Source of the DNA: Auriscalpium vulgare
Taxonomy: Eukaryota > Basidiomycota > Agaricomycetes > Russulales > Auriscalpiaceae
Assembly: GCA_019915015.1 (NCBI GenBank)
Contig: JAHBBC010000017.1
Span: forward strand, 372,001-436,000
Direction of reading: 5' to 3'
DNA length: 64,000 nucleotides
Of the stretch, positions 33,571 to 43,963 are shown in pieces. The stretch's first letter is position 1. Every line of letters starts with the position of its first letter. The position numbers and the translations under genes are program-made. The notes beneath the pieces are model-generated. The model did no database searches, was not told where the DNA came from, and saw nothing but the letters and a program-made list of their open reading frames with translations.

Positions 33571-35071
33571 GGGGCATGTAAGGTTGTTGCAACATTCAGG
33601 ATGATAGGAGTACTCCAGTCCATGTGGTTATTTGATTTTGAGTTGTTGTAATAGGATTTTGCTTTTTGTTACCTCTTCTTTTGCGCTAACAAGTCAGACT
33701 AAAAAGTGTGTGTTAGTTCAATAAGTTGCTTTAGAAAATGCTTTTCATGATAAATTTGTATTGTTCCACCTAGTGCGGTCAATTGAATGCACTAATGTGG
33801 GTGCTAGTGATGCTGCAATTTAGGGGCTAAACCGGTGATAGGTTCACACTGCGGGCAAGCGTTGTAACGTGGGCGCATCGGTGATGCACTCACGCCAGGC
33901 CACGTTGTCACGATTTGACATGGTTGCATACCAAATCGGGCGAATCAGCCACCATCAACGCCTCATCTCGCGGACAAAAGGACACAGCGTAGGAGCCAAC
34001 GTGAAGCGCGCAGTAATATAATCCATTTCGAGCACCGTTACTCTTGCACCACACAGTCCTTTCCTCCACGCACCATCTGCCATGTCATTTGTTTCATCAT
34101 CCAGCTCATCCTCTTCCATTTCCTCACTCTTTTCAATTCAGTCGGTCCCCGATTCTGGTCTTGCCTTCCCGTCTCCATCTGGAAGCGCCGTTTCGTCACT
34201 CGTGTTTGCACACCAGGCAGCCAGCACCTCCACCCTATCCCACCGATCATCCGGCATTCTTGACTCTCACATCTACCTGCCACCCTCCTACTTCACCCCA
34301 CATCATTCCGCCCTTCCTCCGCCAGATCATCGATATTGCCTGTTGCATGCCCACGGTGCCCATAGGCAAGACACAAGCAGGATTCACTGGGCTGTCGCTA
34401 GCAGCCCAGGGCACCCTCAGCTACACACCGGTGACTGCGTGCACCTGCGGAACTCGGATGGAGAGGAGGAGATGCTCGGAAGGTTGGGGAGATCAAGGAG
34501 ATCAGTGGGCAAAGTGTGCGGTTCGCGGTGTGTGAGCATGACCAGCGTGAGGACATCAGCCTGTGGGTAGCCTTAGAGTGGGCCCACGTTCCTTGCGCAC
34601 GGCGTAAGATTTGCCAGCAAATGCACGCGCCGGTCGTCGCGCTACAGACAGTGTGGAGAAGGATTCGGGTACGGTTCTGGCAGAATAGACACCATGCATA
34701 CTAGGGGGCAGGACTCTAATCTCACATTCATTTCAGTTATCTTCCACCCACGGACACTATCTGCCACCTTGTATTATAGATTTCCCATTCAAGATCTGTA
34801 GCCATCATATCATCAGGGATTGACCTCTGATCTCACATTCATTTCCAATTCATCTATCACCCATGCTCTCTATCTTTCACTCTGTATTATAGATAACACC
34901 CATCAAATTCCACCCCTTCATCTTCCCAAAAGACTCGCGTCTCCACGTCTCTTTTGTGTTTTGCCAGCCACCCGGAGTAGCTAGGCACACAATTTCTTCA
35001 GATCCGGATCAGCAGATTTGGCTGCACCCTCCACATTCCTTAATCCTGTTTCTCGCCAAGCTTCCCTAGAA
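33571..35071. other. AT-rich tail of the NLR locus, then unassigned sequence
   Basis: AT-rich sequence continues to about 33830, where GC content jumps back. Open frames at 34082-34570 and 34516-34704 read HTGDCVHLRNSDGEEEMLG and VCEHDQREDISLWVALEW. This hints at a BAH-like module in a broken gene, but I cannot support it. An imperfect duplication of about 70 bp (TCTCACATTCATTTC ... TGTATTATAGAT) occurs at about 34718-34788 and 34830-34895. Confidence 0.35.
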
Positions 35072-35807
35072 TGTTCCAGAACATCCCTAGGAGTCAGGCC
35101 AAGTCATTCCTAGTCAGGATGAGTCACTCTTGAAGTGAGTAATACCTAGTCAGGAGGAGTCATTTAGAGTCAGTATGAGTCACTTTTGTACATAGCCATG
35201 TATCAGTCAGACAGTTTGGAATAGTATTTAAGGAGGGAACCTCAATCCTAGAAGGACGGGTACTTTCAGTGGAACATTACTTCTAAAGCCAGCACCTCAA
35301 CATCAGAATCAGTCAGTAGTCGCAATCACAATCAGTCAGTAGTCGCAATCACAATCCAGTCGCAATCCGGTCAGTAGTCGCAATCGCAATCGCAATTCAA
35401 TCGCAATCTAGTCAGTAGTCGCAATCGCAATCCAGTCAGTAGTCGCAATCGCAATCCAGTCAGTAGTCGCAATCGCAATCACAATCTCCGTCCAGTAGTC
35501 GCAATCGCAATCCTCTTGAATTCACGCAGTCGCCAACACCGGTTGTCAACACATAATCATACCCGGACTAGCCTTACGCGGCCAGCCCCCTGCTTATTGT
35601 ATTTCATTCGCTCTCATCTTTTTCCATTGTTCCATCGCTCCCGCCAATCCTCGCCATATAGTCTTTTGCCTATCACTCTCAGATTAGACCTATGAGTTTA
35701 TTTTCAAACAGCTTATCTTCGGTTTATTTTTAGGACACACGTGCGGTTGCGGATACCACATCCCTATCACAAGGACCATCAGGCTAACACCTGGTAGTCC
35801 CTACAAC
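35072..35807. repeat. LTR-like segment with internal minisatellite
   Basis: The stretch begins TGTTCCAGAACATCCC and ends GTAGTCCCTACA. It contains many AGTCA-type words, a TATTTAAGG box near 35226, and then a tract of about 200 bp (35311-35512) made of CAGTAGTCGCAATC and CGCAATC units. TG..CA ends and a TATA box followed by a leader-like region suggest a solo LTR or the 5' LTR of an element disrupted by the Ty3 element next door. No coding remnant or target duplication was found. Confidence 0.4.
35311..35512. repeat. AGTCGCAATC minisatellite
   Basis: About eight irregular units built from CAGTCAGTAGTCGCAATC and additional CGCAATC or CACAATC steps lie here. Unit length varies, so replication slippage is likely. 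Confidence 0.9.
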
Positions 35808-35830
35808 CGAAGCTAGTTAGCTGGTAGATG

Positions 35831-36126
35831 TGGAGACCGCCGTGAGGCGGAAACACTCAGAGGCGAAGTCGGACGGCAACAGAAAGGAACCGAGTCTGGA
35901 TTGATACGAAGCAGAGGGTATGCGAATACAGGGAGAGACAGTCGTGGACGAGATGAAGAAAAGAAGCGCGAGAGCGCGATGAACTGTGACGTGGCTGCGG
36001 CGCGGTGTTTGCCGGGGCGCGCCACTGTGTAAGTAAGACGGGAAATATATGCGTACAGTAGCTAAGAGTCCGGAGAGAAAGAGAAAAGAGAAAAGAGAAG
36101 GTACGTAGTAAGTCCGTAGGCTTACA
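35831..36126 (-). repeat. 3' LTR of the Ty3 element
   Basis: This 296-bp copy is identical by eye to 41327-41622. In the element's orientation this is the downstream LTR, because the purine-rich tract at 36127-36138 lies directly before it. Confidence 0.95.
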
Positions 36127-36138
36127 CTCCTCCCCCCT
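36127..36138 (-). promoter_or_regulatory. Polypurine tract of the Ty3 element
   Basis: The minus strand reads AGGGGGGAGGAG immediately before the LTR start TGTAAG. This is the expected plus-strand DNA primer site. The polyprotein stop codon (TAG, 36137-36139) overlaps its first bases. Confidence 0.85.
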
Positions 36139-39100
36139 AAGAAGAAGAGGCCCCCGGAAGGGAGCGTTGAAGCCAACGGTCCAGCGCAGCACAGTCCTGG
36201 AGTTCGCGCGACGGGAGCCACTGTGCGTCCTCGTCACCCCAGTTCTTCCAGCGCACAAGGTATTGTACGCCGCGAGCGCGGCGTCGTTCGTCAACGATAT
36301 CCTCGATCTCCCATTCTTCTTCACCGTTAGCGGTGAGAACGGGCCCAGGGCGTCCGAGAACGCGAGAGGGAGCAGTGTCGGCGTCGTTCGGGTGGAACGG
36401 ACGCAGCAGACTGGCGTGAAAGGTCGGGAAAGTGGTGGAAGTAGAGGGCAGGTCGAGCGTGTAAACGCTTCGTTCAGGGTAGGCGCGGGTAATTGTGTAA
36501 GGGCCGTCGTAGCGTGGCATGAACTTAGCGACACGACTGGGGTCTTGCGCCCGGTAGTCGCGACGGCGGTGGTATGTTGAGAGCAACACGCGGTCGCCAA
36601 CAGCATATACACGTTCGGGCCCGCGGTGCTTGTTCGCGAGGTCGGCTTGCGACAATTTTGCGGACGTGAGGTTGTCCTGCGACTCGGCGAAGTCGGCTGC
36701 GATACGCTCGAGCAGGGTGGCAGCCCGCTCGGCGTCGGAGCCAAGGTCGGAGATGGCGTCGCGCACAGAAGGTTCAACGAGCGGGGGAATGAGACGCGGT
36801 TGGCGACCCATGCGTAGTTGGAAGGGAGAGAAGCCAGTTGAGGCGTTGACGGTGCTCATGATGTGAAAACGTACGCGGGGCAGGGCGCGTACCCAGCCGC
36901 GCTGCCGGCGGTCAACGTGGAAACGGAGACACTGGTTGACAGTCTTGTTGGTGCGCTCGCTGGAACCGTCGGTCTGCGGGTGGAACGCCGAAGACATTTT
37001 CAGTTTCACGCCAGTGAGCCGGTGGAGAGCTTTCCAGAAGCGCGAGACGAAAAGCTTGTCACGGTCCGAGACGATTTCCAGAGGTAGCCCATTTTCGCAG
37101 AACCAGTGTTCGAAGAAGACGGAAGCGAATTGCTCGGCAGTAATAGTGGTTTTGATCGGGACGAGGCGAACGTCAGCGCCCGAGCGATCCGTCATTGAGA
37201 CGATGGCGTCGAAACCTTCGTCGAGTGGCAGAGGTCCGATGAAATCGATAGCGACGCTGTCACCACGACCGTCAGGAACGGCGAGCGGATGAAGAGGGCC
37301 GGCGGGTTTGGAAGACAGCGATTTGTTCCGTTGGCATTGCGCGCAGGTCGCAATGTAGCCCTGGTCGAGATCGCGGCACATGCCAGGCCAGTAGTATGAC
37401 TCGCGGAGTGCAGCATAGGACTTGTCCGTACCAAAATGGCCGAGGGCGTCGTGAGCGAGCTGAAAGAACGTTTCGCGCAGCAGGGGCGCACGAGGCACGA
37501 CAAGACGATCGCCGAGGTAAAGCAGACCGTCGCGCAGCGAGGCACCCGGCGTGCTGGGGAGGTTGCGGAGCAGACGAGCACAGAACGTGTCGGAGGGGTA
37601 ACCGGAGCGGATATCGTCTAGCAGTTTGCGGTCCAGAGTGACAAGCGAGCGCGACGTTGAGACAGGACAGGCGAGGAAGGTGTCGAGACAGGGCGGTTCG
37701 CGCGCGAGACAGACAGTGGCGGCCCAGACAGAAGTGACGGACGAGTCAGGGTCGACCGGCAGTCGAGACAAGGCGTCAGCAACAGTGTTGTCGGGGCCGG
37801 GGACGTACTCGACATCGAAATCGTATTGCGCGAGATATTCCTGCCAGCGACATTGCTTGCGCGACAAGTCCTTCTGGGTGTGGAAATGCTCCAACGTGCG
37901 GTGATCAGTGCGAACGACGAAATGCGTGCCAAGCAAATCGACTCGCCACTTCTGATGCGCACGCACGATGGCGAGCAGCTCCTTCTCGTGCACTGGGTAG
38001 TTCAGCTGCGCCCCTTTGAGCTGCATAGAGTCAAAGGCCACCGGGCGAGCAGACTCCCAGGTGGGTCCCCACGAGAGAACGGCGCCGGTTCGGAAATCAC
38101 TCGCGTCCGTAGTGACCCAAATCCGGTTATCGCCGGGGTTCTGGTGGTCGATGGTCGTAAGACACTCTCGACTGAGTACCAGAGCCTTCACGCGATCGAA
38201 CGCAGCTTGATGGCAAGGGAGCCACCCCGGCCAGTCATGCTGCGCGTCAAGCGTGGTCAGCGGCGTCAACACACGAGTGTGCTCAGCCAGCTGAGGCAAG
38301 AACGAAGCGATGTAGCGCACGAGGCCAAGGAAGGCGCGAACCTCCGTAGCGTTTCGTGGCACAGGCCAGTTCGTAATGCGGTCGACCTTTGTAGGGTCGG
38401 CCTCAATGCCGCGCACAGAGATCTCGTGTCCGAGGAAGTGCACCGACTCGCAGAAGAGATCGGTTTTCTTCAGCGAACAGTAGAGGTGTGCGTTGCGCAA
38501 AGCCTGCAGGACCGCGCAGACATTGCGCGTGTGCTCGGCAACGGATTGCGACCAGATGATGATATCGTCAAGATAAACGTGACAGATCGAGCCGATGAGG
38601 TGCCGCAAGGCAGCCGTCATACGACGCTGGTGCGTAGCCGGAGCGTTGCGGCCGCCCATGGGCATGACAGGCCACTCATACAATCCGAACGGAGTCGTGA
38701 CTGCGGTGAGGTGGACGTCATCAGGATGGACACGCGTCTGAAAGAACGCGTTCGTCATGTCCATCTTGCCCCATATCTTCCCCTTCGCACAGTCGGCGAG
38801 AATATCGTCGACGCGCGGCAGGGGGTGAGAGTCGGGGACCGTGTTGGCGTTCAGAGCGCGGTAGTCGTTGACCCAGCGAGGCAGAGCAGTCGGATCCGCC
38901 TTAGGTATAATGAAGGCGGGCGACGCGTGTGCGCTCGAAGAGGGTCTGATACGTCCCGCAGCGAGATGCTGGTCGAGGAGCGTACGCCAGGCATCTCGAT
39001 ACTTGCGCGGACAGTTGTAGGAGCGCGTAGCAATCGTCTTGTCTGCGTCCTTGAGACGTATGCGGTGGTAGACGTCGGTCGGGAGCTCGTCGATGTGAGG

Positions 39101-41119
39101 AATGTCGGCGGGGAAGCGGTCGGCGAATTTGTCCTTCATAGCAAGGTCCAAACGCTTCAAATCCTCAGCATGCGCAAGGGCAGCGATTCGATGTGCGATC
39201 GCAGAGACGACGTGGACGGGCCGAACCTGTTCCGCTGTGCGCTCGCAGGAGGCGCGCTGAGAGAGGAGCCGAGCTTCGAGTTCGCGGAGCACGGTAGCGC
39301 GCGCCGAGAGGACCTGAGCTGGAGAGGGTGTAGCGAGGGGCACCGGCGTAGCGGCAGGCGGGTCGTCGTTGTCGTTGTCGTGTTTGAGCAGGTCGAAGGC
39401 GGTGTCTTTCGGGATGCACGTGCGCAGTTCGTGATCAATTACAATTCGATTGGCGTGGAGGAAAGGTAGACCGAGTATCACGGGGAAACACATGGAATCA
39501 GGCGCGACGAGGGCGCGAACGGAACGGGCGCGAAATGTGGAACAATCGGAAGAAAGTGAAAGCTTGACCCAATGGGTGGCGACGACGGAATGGGAATCTA
39601 CTGAAAGCGTCCGATCTCCTCCTGCATCGAAGGCGGCGCCGAGAGGGGCTGGTGACGGTAGGCGGTGACGACGAAGTCCGAGGTCGGTCGCGAGGCGGTC
39701 GCGGATGAGCACTACCTGTGAACCGTCGTCGATTAGCGCAGCGATCTCTCGAGACGCGCCGACACCGTCGCGGTTCTGCGGTCCGCGGACAGTACAATAC
39801 CAACGCATCGCTTCCTGTGCGAAAGCAGAAGGGGGAGGCGATGACGGACGGCTGGAAGGGGAAACGTCAACAGAACTGGCAACGTACAAGTCGGCCGAGT
39901 CTGTGTCCGAGTCAGCACCAATGATGCCGCTCGTGACGTCGCCAGCGGGGAGGACTGCGGCGGTGACGAAACCGTGCAGTTTACCCTTCCCTTTGCCCGA
40001 CGCAGCCGGCGCGGCTGCCTTCGCCATTGCCTCAGTCAACGGTTTGTACCCTTCGCCAGAGGGATAACCGGACTGGCATGCGGTCGAATGGTGGCCCGCG
40101 TAGAACTTCCGGCACTTGAAACACCCCTCGTGGCTAGCGAGGAGGCTGCGTTCCAAGTCCGTGAGTTGCGGCAGCCGAGCGCGCGAGGTGCCAGACGATG
40201 AAGCGGACGCGTTACCCGATGCACGGGGCGTGACCGACTTCGTGGTGGGCGCGTTTCCCAGCCGAAGCCGAGAGAGCCGCGCCACCTCGTTGGCGACCTT
40301 GGCGTTGACCTGGACACGCTTGTTGTCCAAGCGCGTGACCTCCAGGGCCCAGCTACGGAACGGCATTGACGTGCGGAGGGCGGCGTTCGCGACGTCGACG
40401 CCGAGCTCGGGGTTGAGTCCGGCAGACAGCTTGCGACGGAAAGCGTCTGGGTCGAGGTGCGACGGCGTGCCCTTGAGGAGACTGTTCAGGGTGCCCATCT
40501 GGATCTTCCAGTCCCGGAACGTGGCCTCGCCTTGCTGTGCATTGAGCAGGGTGTTCGACACGCGGAGCTCCCAGTCCTCCTCGAGCCAGGTGGAGCGAAG
40601 CTCCTCCACGAACTCGACGAAGGTGAGCGCCTCGAGGGAGTCCTGGTCCTCTCGAATCCACTCCTGGATGAGCGGGTCCTGGAACCCGTCCGTGACCATG
40701 CGGACTTGGAGGTGAGCGTCGATGTCCTTGTGTTTGAAGTAGGCCTGACAGCCGTACTCCCAGCTGCGGAGAACCTCGGGCGTGATGATGCCGGCGGTGA
40801 CGACGGGCGGTTTGTTGACGGCGGTCTGCTCGAAACGCGCCATACCGATGGTGGACTGGGTCGGCATGATTGGCTTGCGGGGTTGCGGAGTGTCGTCGGA
40901 GTCGGAGTCTGAGTGGAAAGCGGCGAGACGGGGACGGGACGGTGGCGGCTGAGACGGCGGTTCGAGGGACGGCGACGCCGCTGGCGACGGCGAGTAGACG
41001 ACTAGGGCGGGGAGTGTGGGCGATAGCGGTAGAGGAACGGTGACTGGGTTAACGATTACGTCGGGGGTGATGGGTGTGGGCGGCGGTACAATGAGGGAGT
41101 CGCTGCTGGGAGGCGACAC
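36137..41119 (-). CDS. Ty3/gypsy Gag-Pol polyprotein with chromodomain
   Basis: One frame of 1660 residues. Residues 1-100 are Pro/Ser-rich. A capsid-like Gag region follows (about 95-275, including TFRDWKIQMGTLNSLLKG), then a CCHC-like knuckle CFKCRKFYAGHHSTAC near 335. A retropepsin site, ALIDDGSQVVLI, lies near 455; DDGS replaces the usual D-[ST]-G. The reverse transcriptase has WGKMDMTNAFFQ and the catalytic YLDD near 850. RNase H follows with TTDASDFRTGAVLSWG. The integrase has its HHCC zinc site (HDALGHFG ... CAQCQRNKS near 1230-1265) and acidic core residues AIDFIGP, VSDRDKLF and QTDGSSERTNK. The C-terminus (YLVRWKNWGDEDAQWLPSREL, about 1620-1650) is a chromodomain, which usually targets integration to heterochromatin. 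Gag and Pol share one frame. Confidence 0.96.
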   Translation of the reverse strand: MSPPSSDSLIVPPPTPITPDVIVNPVTVPLPLSPTLPALVVYSPSPAASPSLEPPSQPPPSRPRLAAFHSDSDSDDTPQPRKPIMPTQSTIGMARFEQTAVNKPPVVTAGIITPEVLRSWEYGCQAYFKHKDIDAHLQVRMVTDGFQDPLIQEWIREDQDSLEALTFVEFVEELRSTWLEEDWELRVSNTLLNAQQGEATFRDWKIQMGTLNSLLKGTPSHLDPDAFRRKLSAGLNPELGVDVANAALRTSMPFRSWALEVTRLDNKRVQVNAKVANEVARLSRLRLGNAPTTKSVTPRASGNASASSSGTSRARLPQLTDLERSLLASHEGCFKCRKFYAGHHSTACQSGYPSGEGYKPLTEAMAKAAAPAASGKGKGKLHGFVTAAVLPAGDVTSGIIGADSDTDSADLYVASSVDVSPSSRPSSPPPSAFAQEAMRWYCTVRGPQNRDGVGASREIAALIDDGSQVVLIRDRLATDLGLRRHRLPSPAPLGAAFDAGGDRTLSVDSHSVVATHWVKLSLSSDCSTFRARSVRALVAPDSMCFPVILGLPFLHANRIVIDHELRTCIPKDTAFDLLKHDNDNDDPPAATPVPLATPSPAQVLSARATVLRELEARLLSQRASCERTAEQVRPVHVVSAIAHRIAALAHAEDLKRLDLAMKDKFADRFPADIPHIDELPTDVYHRIRLKDADKTIATRSYNCPRKYRDAWRTLLDQHLAAGRIRPSSSAHASPAFIIPKADPTALPRWVNDYRALNANTVPDSHPLPRVDDILADCAKGKIWGKMDMTNAFFQTRVHPDDVHLTAVTTPFGLYEWPVMPMGGRNAPATHQRRMTAALRHLIGSICHVYLDDIIIWSQSVAEHTRNVCAVLQALRNAHLYCSLKKTDLFCESVHFLGHEISVRGIEADPTKVDRITNWPVPRNATEVRAFLGLVRYIASFLPQLAEHTRVLTPLTTLDAQHDWPGWLPCHQAAFDRVKALVLSRECLTTIDHQNPGDNRIWVTTDASDFRTGAVLSWGPTWESARPVAFDSMQLKGAQLNYPVHEKELLAIVRAHQKWRVDLLGTHFVVRTDHRTLEHFHTQKDLSRKQCRWQEYLAQYDFDVEYVPGPDNTVADALSRLPVDPDSSVTSVWAATVCLAREPPCLDTFLACPVSTSRSLVTLDRKLLDDIRSGYPSDTFCARLLRNLPSTPGASLRDGLLYLGDRLVVPRAPLLRETFFQLAHDALGHFGTDKSYAALRESYYWPGMCRDLDQGYIATCAQCQRNKSLSSKPAGPLHPLAVPDGRGDSVAIDFIGPLPLDEGFDAIVSMTDRSGADVRLVPIKTTITAEQFASVFFEHWFCENGLPLEIVSDRDKLFVSRFWKALHRLTGVKLKMSSAFHPQTDGSSERTNKTVNQCLRFHVDRRQRGWVRALPRVRFHIMSTVNASTGFSPFQLRMGRQPRLIPPLVEPSVRDAISDLGSDAERAATLLERIAADFAESQDNLTSAKLSQADLANKHRGPERVYAVGDRVLLSTYHRRRDYRAQDPSRVAKFMPRYDGPYTITRAYPERSVYTLDLPSTSTTFPTFHASLLRPFHPNDADTAPSRVLGRPGPVLTANGEEEWEIEDIVDERRRARGVQYLVRWKNWGDEDAQWLPSRELQDCAALDRWLQRSLPGASSS

Positions 41120-41326
41120 GAGGACAGGCGAAAGGTCGGCGATATCGATCTCCTGGACGGGCGAGACAAGAACCGGGGACGAGTCGGTGAAGTCACTGCT
41201 GGCAATGGACGGGAGTGCGGAGGATGTCGATGTATGCGTCTGGGGTATGTCGACAGAGAGCTGGATGGCGGAGCGGCGACGAGTGAGCGGAGGCAGTTTG
41301 ACAGCGGTTCGTTTTCAAAAAAAAAG

Positions 41327-41622
41327 TGGAGACCGCCGTGAGGCGGAAACACTCAGAGGCGAAGTCGGACGGCAACAGAAAGGAACCGAGTCTGGATTGA
41401 TACGAAGCAGAGGGTATGCGAATACAGGGAGAGACAGTCGTGGACGAGATGAAGAAAAGAAGCGCGAGAGCGCGATGAACTGTGACGTGGCTGCGGCGCG
41501 GTGTTTGCCGGGGCGCGCCACTGTGTAAGTAAGACGGGAAATATATGCGTACAGTAGCTAAGAGTCCGGAGAGAAAGAGAAAAGAGAAAAGAGAAGGTAC
41601 GTAGTAAGTCCGTAGGCTTACA
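41327..41622 (-). repeat. 5' LTR of the Ty3 element
   Basis: This 296-bp copy is identical by eye to 35831-36126. Downstream in the element's orientation comes a run of nine T residues, not a TGG-starting tRNA primer site. Confidence 0.95.
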
Positions 41623-42055
41623 CTATAGTGCATATATCAGTACTATAGTGTCCTTGGATGCACTATAGTAGTAGCATGACTGTAATGACCATTGTATTTT
41701 TGCACCAATATAATGGGCTTTGAAAATGTTATAAATAATGGTGTAGATGCACAGGTGGAGCCGCAATATAGAGGTAATTTAGCAGAATATATCTAGTTGA
41801 TGGTAGAGAGCTGTAGGGCAATCACTGGCCAATGGATCCCATGGGTTTATGTACTATAGTGAATCAATAATATGTTACAGAAATGCTGGGATATATGCAC
41901 CTTCTCTCCTTTCAAATGAGCTCTATAAATTCGGATAATATTACAGCATGTGGCTTAGTAGAGTGCATATGTGACCTGAATTTACCAGAATACAGGGGGT
42001 AATTTCTGAGGAGTTGTGCAGTGCACACTGTATGAGATATTCATCTACTATAGTG
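41621..42055. repeat. AT-rich segment with repeated CACTATAGTG palindromes (MITE-like)
   Basis: The self-complementary word CACTATAGTG, or its core ACTATAG, occurs at 41621, 41641, 41661, 41852 and 42046, including both ends of the interval. The interval is AT-rich and non-coding, unlike the GC-rich sequence that begins at about 42070. Palindromic terminal and subterminal words suggest a small non-autonomous DNA transposon. The left word overlaps the last two bases of the Ty3 LTR, so the left end may be truncated. Confidence 0.4.
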
Positions 42056-42572
42056 AGGGGGTGTCTCTAAGCTAAGTGGCTTCGGTTGGCTTATTTTCAG
42101 TGCCGCACCGCGGTCCTCGCCGTGGCTCTCCCAATCGGGAAACATCGGCTGATGGGATCCCACCCGCGTTTCCGCCCCGCGCGGCACCCCGGCACGGACC
42201 CCCATCCCGACCTCCGGCTGTCCGCTGCCGCCGGCAACGCCCGCTCGTTGTTCCTGACGTCGAGCTCGCCGTCCCCGACGACGACAACGAGTTTCCCCCC
42301 TTCCCCTTCCCCTACCCCGTACATATCTATACCGTTGGAATCACATTAACAAGGCGGACTCAATGGTGCGGACTATGGTGTGCCTGGAGGTGTAAAATTA
42401 GGTACTCATGTAATTCATTAGTCATACATAGGCTACCCCAGAATGAGGACACTTTGACTATGTGGCAAGCCGAATGCGATGGTTGCTAAAGGGCTGTAGG
42501 TCCAGGTAGGACATTTGGCAGGCACGTTGAGTCCCCATGAAGCACGTGCCGCGCTGATGGGCACCAGACGGT
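42056..42572. other. Short unassigned segment
   Basis: An open frame (42076-42489, plus strand) is Arg/Pro-rich and shows no domain. The minus strand from about 42600 to 42433 reads ALGIGNYPFPPYYRLVPI. A related phrase, ALGIGATLRIPPYYLV, occurs on the minus strand at 58720. The right part may therefore belong to the dispersed repeat described next. Confidence 0.3.
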
Positions 42573-43034
42573 AGTAGGGCGGAAATGGGTAGTTTCCTAT
42601 CCCTAGAGCGCTGTCAGTGGTACCGCGTTGTTGTGCGAGCGAGTCGTCACGTTCCCAAAGGTTCGCGAAGTGACTCCACCGATACGCGGATCGTGGTCGT
42701 AACAAGGATACGGATCGGAATGAGGGTTCGGCGTGTGCGCCGGACCAGGAAACAAGAAGGAGAGAGCGTACGAGTCACCGAAGTGACAAACAAACGAAGC
42801 TGCGACGAGCAAGCTCCGAAGTTGGACGCGGAATGACGATGGAGGGAGGGAGAGAGAGATCGACGTAACACGAGGTTCGGCTTTATACGTTGATCGGTGC
42901 GATGGGTAGTTGGGTGACTTCGGACAACTTCGGCTTGAGGACGAAGTGATGTGTAATGGGGAACACGTTCGTTGTGGGCCTGAACTTGAGAAGGCCTCGA
43001 AGGTGATATCAAAGTGGATGAAGGTCTGTCGATG

Positions 43035-43170
43035 GCGATGTTCGAGAGGCGAGGTTCGGTCGACGATGTTCGAGAGGCGAGGTTCAGGAGGCGAGGTTCG
43101 GAAGGCGAGGTTCGGAAAGCGAAGTTGGGGTACGTGGTGCGAAAGGCGAAGGTCGAAAGCGAAGTCGAAG
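43035..43170. repeat. GGCGAGGTTCGG minisatellite
   Basis: Six or more imperfect units of about 15-18 bp built on GAGAGGCGAGGTTCGG or GGAAGGCGAGGTTCGG follow each other inside the dispersed repeat. Confidence 0.8.
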
Positions 43171-43963
43171 GCGAGCGTATTGGGGCGTGCGGCGTAGTTG
43201 AAAGTGAGGTTACGGGCGATAAGGAGAACGAGGGAGTACAACGACAGTAAGAGCTGTCGATGCGGGCGGTTTGCAACGTCTCTTTCGAGATGCTGACTAT
43301 GAGGGGGGAAAGTAACTTGTTATTCGGTGTGATATCGAGTCGTATTTAAGCTACAACGAGTGCGAGACCGTATCGTACGGAAACGAACATAGGTAGGTGC
43401 GTACAGAGACAAAACACGAGCGAAGTGGATAAGGATCATGTGTCGCAAGTCAAGGTGGGTCGGTACGAGCATATGTAGCGAGAGAGAGCTCTCATGGGGA
43501 ACGAGAACGATGGATACCAAACAAATGATCAGCGCTGTCGCTACGATGTGATATACAGAAGGATGAAGTACGAACGATATTGTGGAGATGCGCCTCAGCG
43601 GTACAAGGCGCGCCAAACGTATATCCGCGAGCCGAAGTCACAGCGAGTGGCGGACAATCTCCCGAAGTGGCTGGGAAGGTAGCCATGGCTTCGGGCTCGG
43701 TTCGCCTCGGCTCGGAAAGGTTGGGACGATAGAGGGGATCGATCGGGAACGCTATAAGTGAGGGGGAGAATCAGACAGGGAAGTACCGGGTGGCAGCCGG
43801 TCATCTCGGAGATACGCTCACGGGGCGTTTCACTACACTGATCTTGGTCCGGCAGCGACTTTGTGGCGTGTCTGCTGCTGATGGGCCGAAAGGTCTCGAC
43901 CGAACCACGTGCGGGCGCCTCGGGGTGACTGGAAACGAGGCCGAAGCACTGGAAAGTTCGGAG

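Larger units (their letters stand above)
35831..41622 (-). mobile_element. Complete Ty3/gypsy chromovirus-type LTR retrotransposon
   Basis: The element lies on the minus strand. Two 296-bp direct repeats (35831-36126 and 41327-41622) are the LTRs. Read in the element's orientation they begin TGTAAGCC and end GGTCTCCA. I see no difference between them. A purine tract (minus-strand reading AGGGGGGAGGAG) touches the 3' LTR, and one uninterrupted polyprotein of 1660 residues lies between. The total length of about 5.8 kb is usual for the group. Flanking 5-bp sequences (AGATG before, CTATA after) do not match, so no target-site duplication is visible. With identical LTRs and an open polyprotein the insertion is recent and may still be active. 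Confidence 0.95.

Noticed and set aside
34082..34704. Possible BAH-domain protein downstream of the NLR
   Set aside because: Only a short phrase (HTGDCVHLRN) fits, the frame must change, and no core of the domain can be assembled.
37826..39469. 547-residue plus-strand ORF opposite the Ty3 polyprotein
   Set aside because: It lies wholly antisense to the RT/RNase H region and reads as Arg/Val/Glu-rich shadow sequence without motifs. Bases are constrained by the sense frame.
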